Positions 1 through 14,499 are shown, numbered from the stretch's first letter. The stretch is DNA of 64,000 bases from Glandiceps talaboti (GCF_964340395.1 NC_135564.1:4458861-4522860); one strand, 5' to 3'. Notes: generated from the letters alone by a model not told the origin. Numbers and translations are program-made.

Positions 1-246
1 ATTCGTCATCCTCGTCCTCGTCGTCTTCTACTTTTCCACATCCCCAGCATTTTTCACAACATTTATCCAAACGATTACGAACCAACCAACTAAATCCAAA
101 GCTGAATAGAACAGTCAGGAAAACAATAAAAATGAAGATGGCGACTGGAGGTATTTCAGCCCAAGCACTTCCAGAAGAACCACTTGTGGCATAGAGCTCA
201 TCTTCAAATATAATCTCTTCGTCATCTGGGTAACATTGTTCTAATT
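1..246 (-). CDS. Transmembrane exon of the left-edge gene (runs off the window)
   Basis: The reading frame is open throughout. It encodes an acidic stretch (CYPDDEEIIFEDE), a ~20-residue hydrophobic helix, basic stop-transfer residues (RNRLDK), a Cys-rich patch and an Asp/Glu run. The acceptor AG is at 247-248, and the first two bases complete a codon from the previous exon. Confidence 0.65.
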
Positions 247-2902
247 CTGTGTGACATAAAGAGAATAGAAAGATATCTCAGTGTTAATCGTAACATTAGT
301 ATAGTACATTCATTGGACCAATCAGGTGGTAATAAATGATCCATTGGACCAATCAGGTGCAAGTAAATGGTCATCTAAACACCATACGTAATCATGTTCC
401 AAAAATCCAGGTTATCATAGGTAAAAGTGTGTTCACCTAAAAAATGTAACTTTTTACAAAAACATCACCATTAATGTAGTAAATTTGACATGTAAGCACA
501 TTACACGCACAAACTTGTGTCCCTTATGAAGCCGGGTCGTGGAATCTGAAACCCGGTAGTAGTATATTCGATTATTGCAGAATGTGTACAACAGTGTAAA
601 CATAGACAGAAATACGAGGAGGGTCGTCGAGAAAGGGACCCCTTTTAATAAAGTTCCCAGGGAGGAGAAAGGGTGTTATTTTAATAGTAACACAAAATAT
701 GTACGTAACAACAAATTAATGTCAGAATATACCAGACGTTATGCTTTGGTATAAGAAATGGTCTATACTTTGTGGTCTGTATGGAACTTCCCCATACAAT
801 TACTCAGTGAAGGAACTGTTCATAGACCTCGGGTAGGAGCCATGAGAGGGTGACGTATGACACCTAATGGGGACTACTGTTACTTTGTATCAGCGTTGTT
901 GATTCAACTTTAGGGCGTATGGGGAGGGGGGGGTTAAGTCCTCGTCTGTTTGAGTCGTTCACAGTTGTATGTAGGTTGTAGATTTGCACTAGTAACATCA
1001 TGTGTCGTAACTGAAGGATGATGAAGTGTAGTGATATCCAACGTTGTGATTTAGTTACACAGTCATTTTGTCATGTTTTACTAGTATGCTTGGGTTACAG
1101 AACTTTCAATAGCCTTGTTGTGAGTAGACCGATAGCCATTTGTATACAGTATGACACATCATTCTACCAGATTAGTTGTTTATGCTACGGTGGTACAGAA
1201 AGTATAAAACAGGTCACTTTCAACATGACTATCGTATTGCTCTTTAACAATAGTGCGATATATGCCTTGTGCAAAAAAAATTTACACATCAACGAGAATC
1301 GACTGAGGTCGTATCACCCATATCGACGCCAACAATATGTATACAATAGACTTTAATATTAGCTCCGGTAGAGGACTGCTAATCCCGTACATGTCAAACA
1401 ATGTGTCAACATTATGACAGATAAAGGGTATAACGTAGATTAATACAGTGTGTGCAAGTGGAGGAAAATGATACAATTATCGGCGACCAAAATATCGAAC
1501 TGTGGCAAACAGTAACATTAAACACTGACTTTTAAAGGGGCATAAAGATGTGTTTTAATTGTGGTAACTTTTGCTGTATATTGAAAAGGTATCTAGAGTA
1601 TTCTTACAAATTGAAGCAAGTTACTCACCGTACAGGAGAATATATGAAATACAAAAGATTGGATTGAATCAGCACTCTTACACTTACACTAAAATGTCAA
1701 AGAAATTCCTAATGTATGATATCAGACGATTTTGATGCCATGGAAGGTATGCATCAACATGACAATTAGACAAGAATAGGTTTTGTGTAAGTGTTTTCAT
1801 GTGAATAAGTAAGCTTATAAATTTAGCTTGGGACAGCATTATGTCTGTGCTTGGTTTATTGTTGAGATCTCTGTATACACCTGTGTACGCCTAGCCTGTC
1901 ACCGCCTACAAGTGAACAAGTAGAACCAGTCGTTCATTGTGACTGTATTGCTGCTTCAAATATGCTATTCAATCGACACGTATATGATAACCATTGAATA
2001 GGAATGTCAGGATGACAGTCTTCATAAGAGATTCGCAATTTAGATTTTTAGTTGAAGTTGTTGTATGTAAAGGCATAGTTTGCAAAATCAGCAACAGGTA
2101 CAGAGCAAGTTCCAAAAAAGAGGAGTGAAGCTAGCTTGACCGATCAGTATGTAAGGTTGCTGTTAACAATACAAGTGAAGCTTGCAAAATCGCCAACAGG
2201 CAAGCTTAGAGAACAAGTTCTAAGAAAGATCATAAAACTCGGTTTTTGATCACTGATGTTTTCTTAAGACTATTGTCACATATTAGACAGTCTTGGGTTT
2301 GTTGTTTTCGTCGCATTAGACTTTTATTTCAAGAGCCTGTAACAGTTATATGATATTTTCATCTTCCTATAGTATCTTGTGTAATTCGAGTGTAGATTAA
2401 TTTATTGTCTAACTATTCTAGCCTCTCACTTTTCAGAAATGTTCGACCTGTTGTAGAAAGATTCAACAACTTTGCATCTGATCTTTGTATTTACGAACAG
2501 ATTATAAACGTTTTTCATATACTAAATAAACCGTTTGAAATAACACGGATTTGAAATTATGAAATTTTCATACTCGGGTAACTCAATTTGAAATTTTAGT
2601 GAATTTGATACATTTTTTAGACAAATGGACGAAACTGCCTAAATAATAAATATAGAAATGGTGGTCTGTGATGTGGCGTCTTAATCGATGACAAATTTCA
2701 TTTCTTATTTTTCATCTAAATACTAACGTTTATTCCATTCTGGAATATTTATATCTTACAGGCGTACATTCTTTCTTTATTCATGGGGAGCATCAGGCAT
2801 CACAGTAGTTCCTTTGAGAGTTTTCACCAACAAGAGTGGTTCATTACGATATCAATATCTCTCTGTCCCTCCACCTCCCTCCCTCCCGCCCTCCCACTAT
2901 CC

Positions 2903-2976
<74 letters not shown>

Positions 2977-5900
2977 ATGTCTGTATGTCTGTCTGTCTGT
3001 CTGTCTGTCCCTCCCTCCCCTCACTTCCCCTCTCCTTATCTCTTACCGAAGCAATTGTATCTTTGCTGTCCTCAGACAAAGATAGCTAACATTTACTACA
3101 TATAGTCGTTCACATCACATCTATCATTCTAATACACACCACCTAATAAATTACATATTGGTATATTGAATCATTGAAATTGAAATCGGGGAACGTACTA
3201 TTAAAGTAGGTCCATTCAGAACGTGACAGGGCTATAATTATGAAAGTTAAACAAAAAAACAAACATTGTCTGCAGTCTACGGTTTTGAAATTCTTTTATA
3301 TCTGTAGCTATGTAAATATCAAGCAAGCACTGGACAGACATGCAGAGACGGGCTTTAGGATTTATTTTACTACCTATGTCTGCAGCTCGTTTCTATTCAT
3401 GTAGATTTCACTTATCTTCTGTGTTCATCCAAGGTCGATTCGGTAAAAGAATCGCGAATTCGAAGTGCCCTAATCTTTGACTGAAGTCTTAGATTTAAAT
3501 CCCGTTCTTTTTGTGTGTGTTTTTTGTACCAAACCCCAATCATCGATAATAACTTATCGCTCAGACCACTAAAAGTTCGTAGTGGTCTGAGCTTATAGTA
3601 AAGGCATTAAGAAGTGATAGTTGTAAATACCTGTCTGAAAGTCGGAAATAGTAATGCGTCACTGACATGGTGTGTTACGTTTAATCAGTACAGTGGCATT
3701 TTCGGAGCTGTTGACCTACGACGAGGGGCAGGTCGCAGTACCTCACTTGAAGGAAGTACGGGTAGAGATGGCAGCTGAGGGATGGATTTTAGAACGTGCA
3801 CTATATATCAGATGAATGCACGTGGTAATTTGTAACTGAGCTTATTAGTTAAAGTGGCACGATCTGTAATCGAGGCCTCATTCTCCGTAGCGTTAATTGT
3901 CAATAAATGGTAAATTTAGTGTTGCTAGGCTTTATCGAGGACAATACCTTAATGAGGTATATACCTCCATGGTTACAGCTACTGGTATTTAAATACAGAA
4001 TAAGTATGAACTGCTGTGGTTTCGTAACTGTTATGAACTTCTTGTCACGATACTGTTTACCATCACATATAATTATCGATTTCAGATTTCCACACATGAC
4101 GACGTTGTTAACCTCAATATTTGTTCCCCGGTCACAAAATGAATGGAAAACACCTGTTGTAGCTATGTTAGGCCATTTATGTTTGCGATGTAAATTTCAC
4201 TATGAAGCTAAACAATCACTGTGGTGTCACTTTCCACCATGGTGTACATTTCAATGCATGCATCTATTTACATTGAAATTCACGTTATAGTTGAAATATT
4301 CGATTAATCTGAAACACTAAAATACTCTGACGTAGATGTAAACTTGCCAAAATGTTTGAATACACAGTATCACATTTAAATAAACCCTGTGTCATCGACT
4401 TAAAACAACTAAAGCGACCTTTTTCTTTGACGTTTTATTCAGCCAGCCCTTTCCGATTTACGCTTGGGGGAACAATAGGAGTTGGTAGTAAAAACACAAA
4501 GCTGTGTCTCAATTGTTAGTTTTTCAGTCCTACTCTTACCATTGTTCAAAGTCCACGATATTGTCTAAAGGGCATCGTTCAACTTTTTTAGTTCCTTTCA
4601 TAGGTATCTGGCGAAAAAGGACGTCCATTGCGCAACCCAATTCAAAACACAAAGAGAAAGAGTTACGAATGTTACGATGTGAAATCCATCCCTGGGCCTA
4701 AATACCAGGACTTATCTTAAAACACTATAGAGAACTATTTTATTTTGCAATAATTGGTGTAATTTTGTCGCGTTTTGTTCATTCACACAAATGTGTGTGC
4801 ACGTAGAGTAAGTAATCTGACTAGTCTTTGTGAGTGACAGTACCCTGGCACAATATTTGAGTCACAATACCCTGGCACAATATTTAAGGCAAGGAATAGC
4901 CAATAGGTATTGATGTAACATTCTAAATGCCAATCTATGTTGATGCAACAGTCTAAATACGCGTACATGTATATTTCATGTGAACTTTAACATTCTCTAG
5001 TTCTCAACAAAAACATTGTTATGTTTAACCTTGCTATATTTTTCTGTAATCAATTCTCCGTTTTCATTATCCCCTTTTCTCTGAACCTCGAACTGCTATT
5101 CACTTCCTGTATATGTGTTAATGATGACGTCATACCAAAGGGGAATGCAAGCATAATACTATTTCAGGTCATTTCTTTACTTTCATAAACAAAATAAAAT
5201 AAAATAAAATAAAATAAAAACGTTTATGACACACGGTTTTGGTCTACATTGCTTGAGAAATAAACTGACTAAAGTAGATGGTAGGAGATAAAGTAATATG
5301 TCTGGGTAAACGAGATACAACGTCGTGGTTATTTGATTCTGTTCAAATTGATATAACAAGCTAGAATGGTGGTTATTTTATCTGTACAAATTGATATAAC
5401 AAGCTAGCATGGTGGTTATTTTATCTATAAATTGATATAACAAGCTAGCATGGTGGTTATTTTATCTATAAATTGATATAACAAGCTAGCATGGTGGTTA
5501 TTTTATCTGTACAACAAGCTAGCATGGAGGTTATTTTATATGTACAAATTGATATAACAAGCTAGCATGGTGGTTATTTTATCTGTACAACAAGCTAGCA
5601 TGGTGGTTATTTTATATGTACAAATTGATATAACAAGCTAGCATGGTGGTTATTTTATATGTACAACAAGCTAGCATGGAGGTTATTTTATCTGTACAAA
5701 TTGACATAGGCTAGCATGGAGGTTATTTTATCTGTTCAAATTGATATAACAAGCTAGCATGGTGGTTATTTTATCTATAAATTGATATAACAAGCTAGCA
5801 TGGTGGTTATTTTATCTATACATTGATATAACAAGCTAGCATGGTGGTTATTTTATCTGTACAAATTGATATAACAAGCTAGCATGGTGGTTATTTTATA

Positions 5901-8900
5901 TGTACAACAAGCTAGCATGGAGGTTATTTTATCTGTACAAATTGACATAGGCTAGCATGGAGGTTATTTTATCTGTTCAAATTGATATAACAAGCTAGCA
6001 TGGTGGTTATTTTATCTATAAATTGATATAACAAGCTAGAATGGTGGTTATTTTATCTATAAATTGATATAACAAGCTAGCATGGTGGTTATTTTATCTA
6101 TAAATTGATATAACAAGCTAGAATGGTGGTTATTTTATCTATTAATTGATATAACAGGCTAGAATGGTGGTTATTTTATCTGTACAAATTGACATAACAA
6201 GCTAGCATGGTGGTAATTTTATGTGTACAAATTGACATAACAAGCTAGCATGGTGGTAATTTTATGTGTACAAATTGACATAACAAGCTAGCATGGTGGT
6301 TATTTTATCTATAAATTGATATAACAGGCTAGAATGGTGGTTATTATATCTACAAATTGATATAACAGGCTAGAATGGTGGTTATTTTATGTGTAGAAAT
6401 TGACATATTAACAAGCTAGCATGGTGGTTATTTTATCTGTACAAAGTGACATAACAGGCTAGAATGGTGGTTATTTTATCTGTACAAAGTGACATAACAG
6501 GCTAGAATGGTGGTTATTTTATCTGTACAAATTGACATAACAGGCTAGAATGGTGGTTATTTTATCTGTACAAATTGACATAACAGGCTAGAATGGTGGT
6601 TATTTTATCTGTACAAAGTGACATAACAGGCTAGAATGGTGGTTATTTTATCTGTACAAATTGACATAACAGGCTAGAATGGTGGTTATTTTATCTGTAC
6701 AAATTGACATAATAGGCTAGAATGGTGGTTATTTTATCTGTACAAATTGACATAACAGGCTAGAATGGTGGTTATTTTATCTGTACAAATTGACATAACA
6801 GGCTAGAATGGTGGTTATTTTATCTGTACAAATTGACATAATAGGCTAGAATGGTGGTTATTTTATCTGTACAAATTGACATAACAAGCTAGAATGGTGG
6901 TTATTTTATCTGTACAAATTGACATAATAGGCTAGAATGGTGGTTATTTTATCTGTACAAAGTGACATAACAGGCTAGAATGGTGGTTATTTTATCTGTA
7001 CAAATTGACATAATAGGCCAGCATCGTGATGACCAATGGGTTAGACGATGCAGGAAATGAATGCTTTTGAAAACCATACACCACCATCCGCTGTCAACCG
7101 AAACACCTGTGCTTGCCTCAGTTATTTCTGAATAGTGTTTCTAAATTGAACAACAATATTACACATGGCCTACTTTCACATATCGGAAGTAATTCATATA
7201 TGGGATATAGAATTGGACAAGGATAGTGTAGTTCAATTTCAGATCTATTTTACTCAGTGTGTTGTTGTCTTAACGTGGAATGTGCCTCGAAAACAAACGT
7301 TTTAGACTTTCACTGTTAATTTTCTCAACCTATTCAATTAAAATTGATAAAAAATTCTGGGTCACCGTACATATTCTTAGAATTTTTTTAGAAATAGAAG
7401 TCAAAATTATATCAAAATCTAGTCATTTTAGAATCCAATATGGCCGCCGAATATGCGGCAATTAAATATTGGTCGGCGATTTTCTCGAAAAAAATTTCGT
7501 TTATCTTTGCAAATGTACAAGGAACAAGCTTTCACAAGGCAGACTTTGGAGAGAATTGAAGAACTTTGATGTTCAGAGAAATTTGTCCCAAAGGTGCATT
7601 TTTTACTTGTATTCAGTACCACGATTTCCATTCTTCAAACCGTTGTTAACACGATATTCCAAATTTAGTGACGTACAGAATCAAACTACGTGTATTTACC
7701 ACACTGTCGTTCATTGTCACTGCTACTGTTTATACATGTACCTTTACACCGTTGTCAAGCAGTCAATTTGTCAATCTAAACAAATCTGGCAAACAAACCT
7801 TCTGAATTCATATTTCAAGGAAAGATTCGTTGCCCGTATTTTTCGCTCGCTGAGTCAGAATTACAATTTTGTTTTTTTTAATTCAATTTAATTTTCTTTA
7901 AAAAATCGAAATAAAAATTATTGGTTTCTGTAAGTCTTGATAATTAATAATTATGTTCTATTTTCCAGTAATTTATATTTCTACTGCACTATGGAGAGTC
8001 AACTCCCTCTATGCAGAACACATTTCAGATGTGACGTTGTCATGCTTACAACGGTACCAGAAGAGCAAAATTTAAAAGGAATAATATTAAAGTCTTTGAA
8101 TATTCCATGCTTTTTGCGTGGTTAAGGATGTCAGACCTTATTCTTTACAAAGTACGATGACATATGTACAGATAGATATATCATAATTAATTAATTAATT
8201 AATTAATTAATTAATAATAATAATTGATTAATTAATAATAATAATAATAATAATAATTAATTAGGTATATCATGAAATAATTTTGACCTTCATAGAACTT
8301 CAGTGTTTGTTAAAAAGTCGCCAATGCATTTTGTGGGGGACGATTTTTCGCTTTTTTGCCATGTTCACTTTTCCTGATTTCTTAAATTAAAATTACTATA
8401 TATTTACTACTGTGTTCTATATACTAAGTATACATTTAACCGTATTGTTGAAACATTGTTTATGTCTTTGTTAACACCACAAGTAAAATGAAATGTACTT
8501 GTCTAGGTTGTATCTACGCAAGAAACTGAATTGGCCGGTGAGATCGAAGTTAGAGTTCGGCTACTATACAATGGTGTTGACACTGTGAAATGTGACAATA
8601 ATGTTGCTATTCTAAAAGTGATTTAGCTTAAAAACCTGTTGTTTTGTTGTTGTGTCTGATTCATTTCACACATACAATCTTCGTATTATCACGTTTTTCT
8701 TTGTGACAGATTATGTTTCGTAAAGTGGTTAGTTTCGAAGTTATTGATTTTTGAGTTCGATGGAATTCTAGTTAAAAGACAATAATTTAATCTTAGCTAC
8801 GAGGCTAGAAGTAACCACACATGGTATTAGTGGAAGTGCAACGTCAATGTTTTATTTCACGACCATATCGACCTGTTTGAAATGAGGATTTGTAATGCAT

Positions 8901-10588
8901 TGTGCACACGTTACCGTCTGTTTATTGTCGTTATTAATATGTTCATTAAGAAACTGACAACCACATCAACATAAAATACTATTTTTTTTTACAAAAGTAT
9001 AATTTTAAGATTTTGATATTTCTTCATTGAAATGAATCATTTATGAACATCAATGGTGTTTTAAGTTTCAAACACAGTCTTGAGAAGGTTAAACAACTTT
9101 ACGTTGTTCGTCAAGGTGTCACCGTACGAAATTCGAGTGAATGCCAAATTTTCCATAAATATTATAATCTCCACCAGCTGGACTGTGGACTCAAGTTGGC
9201 TATTTCATCCTTGTCTTGGAATTTTTAAGGAGGACGTAAAATTAACATTAATAGGGAGATGAAACTAAATAAAAAACTTTGAGGTCGAATGAAGTAACTT
9301 CTGGTATCAATCACTGTCAACCCACAAAGGTATGCAATACATAACATAACATAACATAACCATAGCTATAGACATTTGAAATGCCTATGTCACTAGTTTA
9401 TCTTAGTGTCATGTTTTGTGAAAACTATTGTGAATGTGTGTAATGGTACTGTATACTGCATACATCCAAGTTTGTTGTTATTGTGTTCATACAGCAAATG
9501 ACACGTCCCGGTGAACGCTATAACTAGCCCTATTACATACTATAGGTGTCAAACTAATACTTGGCTGCTAGAGGACGTACATCCACCAGACAAGGAAGAA
9601 ACCTTGTCTGTGATACATCGTAATATAAACACCTACAATATAATTATTGAACAATTGGCAATACCTCGACGTAATGGTATCTAATTAAATGCATTGTTTT
9701 ACTTCTTAGTGGTTGTTAATTACCAAGTTGCTGTACGTGCGAATGGGAGGGGATGAGGGGGGAGTATTAGTAATATACATGGATTATGTGAGTCTACACA
9801 ACCAGTAGAATTAATAAAGTAATCAATCAGTGTGACACATTGGAATCGCATTTTTAAATAGAGGTATGGAAGTATTGCACTATACTGAAATGTTTGTATG
9901 AAACCACGACAGCGTCACTAGTTAGTCTTTTGTAGTTTAGTGTTTATGTTTCTGAATAAAATGGCGCCAAATCCGCTGATTAGTTGCGGTCCATTCTTAA
10001 GTAGTATACAGGACGGTTATAAGAAGATTATCGACTCAACGGTTGCCATACAAACACTTTCAACTACAGACTGGTGAACTGTCCAGTGCTGTAGTCGACT
10101 TCAATCATAGACACAAGGGTCTATGTTTCAACAGATACATTTCAACGAGGATCGTGTTAGATGTTACTTGTTAAAATACTCAATTACAGTTAACTTTCCC
10201 TGACAATAGAGATTTCATTGAAAGGTGTTTTTTTATCATTCACATAAAAATCTTAGCAGGCCATCTATAGTTTTAGATTGGTTTGGTGTGGCCTTCAAGT
10301 ATAATATGCAATAAAGATCTGACGATTTACAGGGTTAAAAGGTGAAAAACAGTAGCATGGAAGTATTGTAATATCTAGTATATTGAACAGGTGTGTCTGG
10401 CACACTACAGTTAAAGGTGATATATATGGTGATTTCACTTACCGGCGAAAGTTAATTTGACCTGACTAGTCAAGATACAGAGGACGATAAAGAAACTGTA
10501 CAGTTTGTTGACGCGCTGTGTTCGGATCGTTTTTGGTGGCTCAATACTATTACAATACATAGGGCCGTGAGCACCCTTCACTGACATT
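1..10588 (-). CDS. Unrecognised small type I membrane protein (partial gene, two exons visible)
   Basis: Exon 10,443-10,588 encodes an N-terminus with basic residues followed by a hydrophobic core (LYSFFIVLCILTS) that reads as a signal peptide. It ends with a GTAAGT donor in phase 1. Exon 1-246 starts after a CACAG acceptor in the matching phase and continues off the window. Joined, the protein has a short acidic ectodomain (about 30 residues, one Cys), one transmembrane segment (PVAIFIFIVFLTVLFSFGF), then a Cys-rich juxtamembrane stretch (DKCCEKCWGCGK) and an acidic tail (EDDEDEDDE). I do not recognise the family. The Cys-rich juxtamembrane segment could be palmitoylated (inference). The join crosses ~10.2 kb, so further exons could lie between, or the two exons could belong to different genes. 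No other exon was seen in the gap. Confidence 0.5.
2902..3009. repeat. (TGTC)n microsatellite
   Basis: About 27 units of a CTGT/GTCT tetranucleotide with two TATG-type interruptions near 2975-2985, preceded by a pyrimidine-rich stretch of CCCTCC motifs. Confidence 0.95.
3559..3592. other. Perfect 13-bp stem hairpin
   Basis: GCTCAGACCACTA (3559-3571) is followed after 8 bases by its exact reverse complement (3580-3592). No flanking poly-U run or gene is adjacent, so a terminator or histone-type role is not supported. Confidence 0.7.
5196..5219. repeat. (AAAAT)n microsatellite
   Basis: About five uninterrupted AAAAT units just upstream of the large minisatellite. Confidence 0.85.
5320..7015. 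repeat. ~1.7 kb minisatellite, unit about 45-50 bp, some 35-40 copies
   Basis: Units share GGTGGTTATTTTATCTGTAC and AAGCTAGCATGG or AGGCTAGAATGG. The left half (to about 6,060) is dominated by GCTAGCATGG units with ATAAATTGATATAACAA linkers. The right half is dominated by GCTAGAATGG with AAATTGACATAACAG. A block at about 5,659-5,770 recurs almost exactly at 5,899-6,010, giving higher-order structure of about 240 bp. Confidence 0.95.
8187..8262. repeat. TTAA/TAA simple repeat
   Basis: Runs of TTAA, then AATAAT triplets, then TTAATTAG. Simple AT-rich sequence with no coding signal. Confidence 0.85.
10443..10588 (-). CDS. Signal-peptide exon, probable 5' coding exon of the left-edge gene
   Basis: The frame ends at a consensus donor (GTAAGT at 10,442). 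Candidate starts are Met at 10,587 or 10,560; an earlier in-frame Met lies at 10,686. The sequence before the donor is a hydrophobic segment followed by small residues (TFA), typical of a signal peptidase site. Its phase (one base left over) fits the exon at 1-246. Start choice is uncertain. Confidence 0.5.
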
Positions 10589-13500
10589 TTTACAATGACG
10601 ACATCTTGGGTTGACGAAGTTTGCTGTAAAACTATTGCACTTTTCCCTTTCTGGTAACCTCCGCATGGTAATTGGTTTTCACACACGGTGTATTTCAGTC
10701 ACATGTTAGGTATTTCTGTGGAATGAACAGAGTTAATCTGATTATAAAGTGACGATATTTAACTGCACACTAAAAGTCGCCGTAACGATGTCCACCACAA
10801 GGTGACCGCCGTACTCTTTGTCATGACCCTATGGCAACCTAATTAGCAATGCAAATTAACTACATATAACTGTACGTCCATTCCAATACCACACTTTATC
10901 ATACTGTAAACACTGATCTATTTTAATACATTCCATTATTAGTTAAAGAATTATAGAAAATGAATTTTAATCCAATAATTAATTTCGACAGTCTTGTTTA
11001 CCCATGAACTCTTTCAACGTACCACTTTCTACTTGTATAAATATTTGTTGTTGTCAAGAGACACATTGAAATCGGGTGAATACTAAAATGCTCAGTATTT
11101 TCAAATGAATTGACTTACCGCTGTTCATTAAAAATGCAATTAAAGTTTTTAACATATTGAATATTCATATAAGGACTAAGGAACGGGGACATATGACTGA
11201 AATTGACAATAATACGACGTCATGTGATGAGACCTTTGACCTTAACTCACACCTTTGACAAAAATTGTCACTCAATCAATAAACGTTCGCTATCTGGCCA
11301 ATGTAACGATTTCTCAATCTCCTTGACAATGACAAACTTGAAACGACTTTGAGGTATTTTTAAACGATCATTTAAAAATCAGCGTTTGTGTTCTAGTAGT
11401 ATATGTTATTGTTTTCCCTTGGGGAAAGTGAAGGTATGTACATATATTATTTCTGATCGTTTTCGATGACTAAGATAATGGAAATTAAGACAGGACTAGT
11501 GTTGAACTAGAATGAGATTACTACTAGAAACCACTTTATATGTCCCCTCTGACATTGCGATAGAAGAATAACTATAAATCACATCATGACAGTGTACACG
11601 TATTCCATTTAACCATGTCAGAATAACACCTGGCGTGTGCCTATATCAACACAGTATACAACGAAATTGCATTTACTGTTAGCGAGACAGAGGTAGGGAA
11701 CACGGTGAAAAAATTAAAATAAACACATTGAATTTTATTTCAGATCATATTAGCTTTTGAAAGCACCTAATTAAAGCTATGACGAATACTAGTAATTAAT
11801 TAATTAAGTATGCTTCTGTTCACCTCGTCTGACTCCTAAGTTATAAATGTTATACATTTATCTTAAATTATTTACATTTTAGTATCACTGGAGTGTGACG
11901 AAGCAGGGTTCGATATTTGCACTGTGGCATCAAAGTTATTGAAAAGAGGCGCTCACAATACTAGTACTGTACTGATCTCGTTAAGTACCGGTATTGTAAG
12001 GACGTGCCTAAAATAAATCTGGAATAAACATGAAATTGACACCGGGTATGTATCACCCTAGAGAACACACGAGTCAGGATGAAACGAACACCAAGTTATG
12101 CCAATGTAAAACTTTGACCATAGAGAGAGCAACATGGTGTTAGCTCTGTGTATGTGTGTGCCAGGTACAAGTAATCCGAGATACGTGGTTTGAAATGAGA
12201 AATAGATCCGATAAATCAACTTACTTACACTGTCTATGTCAAGATGAAGAAGTCAACAGTGTTTCATATCATCTGGTCCATGTCGATTTCAGATCCTAAT
12301 AGACAACACGTAGGTGGGGGATGACAGCCACCATTAACATTCCTATAATATACCTTAACTGTGCTGGAACAAAGTAAGTTCGGTAGCAGGGTTAATATAT
12401 TATAGGTGGTTCCAGGATTTAGCGTAATTTAGAAATTACACTTAACTTGTGTACGAAATAAATTGGCTGTTACCTGTGTTTCTTTTAGGTAAATTATGAA
12501 TATGTTACATGGGGTAGTGAATTTGTGTGAGATTAAAGTGACTAAAACAGATGATATATTTTAAAACAGGGTTACATTTCCCCCCAAGAAATTTTGGTTT
12601 GGTCTAAGTTGTCGTCGGTAAATACGGAGCTGGGTCTTGATAAACAAACGGTGAAAGTATCTATTGTTTGCTTCTATAGACAGGACAATGGCTATTCTAA
12701 TCGAGACTGTGAAGGCACCGCTATAGCGGTATAGTAGTCATTGTACGTTGTTTACAGCAAGTTGGTTGGTTGTCATGTCAACAACACAAAGGCTGGTGAC
12801 CGACGAGCTCGGTTGGGTTTGTCGCCGCATGTCATTCTATGCTTGCATTATTGTGAATTGTGTAAGTCATGGGTCGTAGTAATCAACCTAAGTAAATGAC
12901 AGCAGGATTGTTTCCCTCTATACCAATTACACCAAAACGTATATACTATCCACCACAGGTCATGCCATTCGTTACTTATGTTGTCGTGGAGGGGTATAAA
13001 TGTAGGATAGTGTTCATGCTGTCGAGATAAATAATTGTGTTTAAAGGGGCAACGTGGAATTAGTCACAGTTAAACCCAGTCTGGGCCACAGTCTAATCCA
13101 CGCAATACAAAGATATCTCTTGTATAGCTTTCCTTCGGAATTTTTTATTCATTACTGTTCGCACCACCCATGATATAAAGTAAAATATGCTATGGGTAGA
13201 TGTCATTGGATGACGTCACTGTACATAGAGATCAATAGTATCTGAATATCATGTGGTGAAAATCTCAAGGAAACATTGGTAGCTGTTATCTTAATCCGGC
13301 TTATAATGTAGAATAAAATAGACAACATATCGAACGCTGTCACCCATGTCAATAAACATGGTGTAGAAACCTTGCTTTCAGTTAATGTAATGAACAACAT
13401 GTAGATCGATTGTTGTTTTACTCTAATTGAGGGTATCAACCTATTCACTCTATAGTCAGGCCTTGGTCTAGCTAAGAGACTGGTCGTTTGGAAAACTGAC

Positions 13501-14499
13501 CCCAGGTGATGAACAATCATTCAAAAAAGTACAATGATCGGATCTGTGAACAGGAAAAATGTGTGAAGAAAGAGCCCACATAGAATATGCCGGAGGAAGG
13601 GTTTAGAAACAGTTAATTGAATATCTGAGAGATTGAGATGCGATAGAATGGACCTGTACGTCATCGTTACCTATCATGGAAGAAGAGAGCTCATGCATGT
13701 ATGGTGCCAAAGTTTACAACACAAAGAAGATTAATTAGAACGATTTTTTTTCTTCAAAAAGTACAATGGTCAGAAAAATGTGTGAATAAAGAGTCCACAT
13801 AGAATATTTCTTACTGTCAAGGGAGTTGTTTTCCATCAAATCGTGACGTATCTCCTGTGTTGTAGTTATCCTTGTATATAAATATTTTTGTCTTTTTATG
13901 CTCGACTCTTGTGAAAAGAGGCGTATACCTATCAAGGATATCAAGTTGAAATAAGGTGTATTATTATTAATGGGTGGACGGTGTAATAAACTTAATAAGT
14001 AACACATGCGCTTGGGTAATATTATAATTTAGCTTATAGATATAAACTGTAAAAATGGTGTATGGATACTATAATGGAACACTTGATTGATAAAAAATAA
14101 ATAAAAATCAATAAACGATAATTGTTACCCAGATCACAGAACCCCAAACTCGATGGTATGAGCACAGACACATTCTTGAGATCCCCGCTCGCTATCTTAC
14201 CTCTGGGAATGTTTTCCAATCTCGCCATAGAGGGTGTTTATTTTGTTGTCAAGAAACGGTGTCAGTCGGGAGAACATGCCCGCACTTTTGAAATTTAAGT
14301 AAGTTACAGAAGACTGAAAAGTTATATAGTTCAAATAAATTCAAACTTTGTACTGCACCATATATAATACTTGGATAAATCCAAGCTTTCAACCTCAGTC
14401 CTCGGGTCTTCAGGAATGTGAAGTGATACATTGTTTACGCATGCGTGACTTCAGCCCGCGTCTCCGTTTAGCGATGGTTCTAATGGGACAATAAGTTCT

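Larger units (their letters stand above)
247..10442 (-). other. Putative ~10 kb intron of the left-edge gene; no recognisable genes
   Basis: I see no conserved coding sequence here. It holds a (TGTC)n microsatellite (2902-3009), a strong short hairpin (3559-3592), an AAAAT run (5196-5219), a 1.7 kb minisatellite (5320-7015), a decayed dispersed repeat (~7255-7400, related to 31,230-31,380) and a TTAA/TAA run (~8187-8262). ORFs at 3907-4290 and 7469-7891 have no protein-like composition. Confidence 0.5.

Noticed and set aside
7469-7891. 140-codon plus-strand ORF
   Set aside because: AT-rich; its start overlaps a decayed dispersed repeat also seen near 31,230. No domain-like pattern and no splice context.
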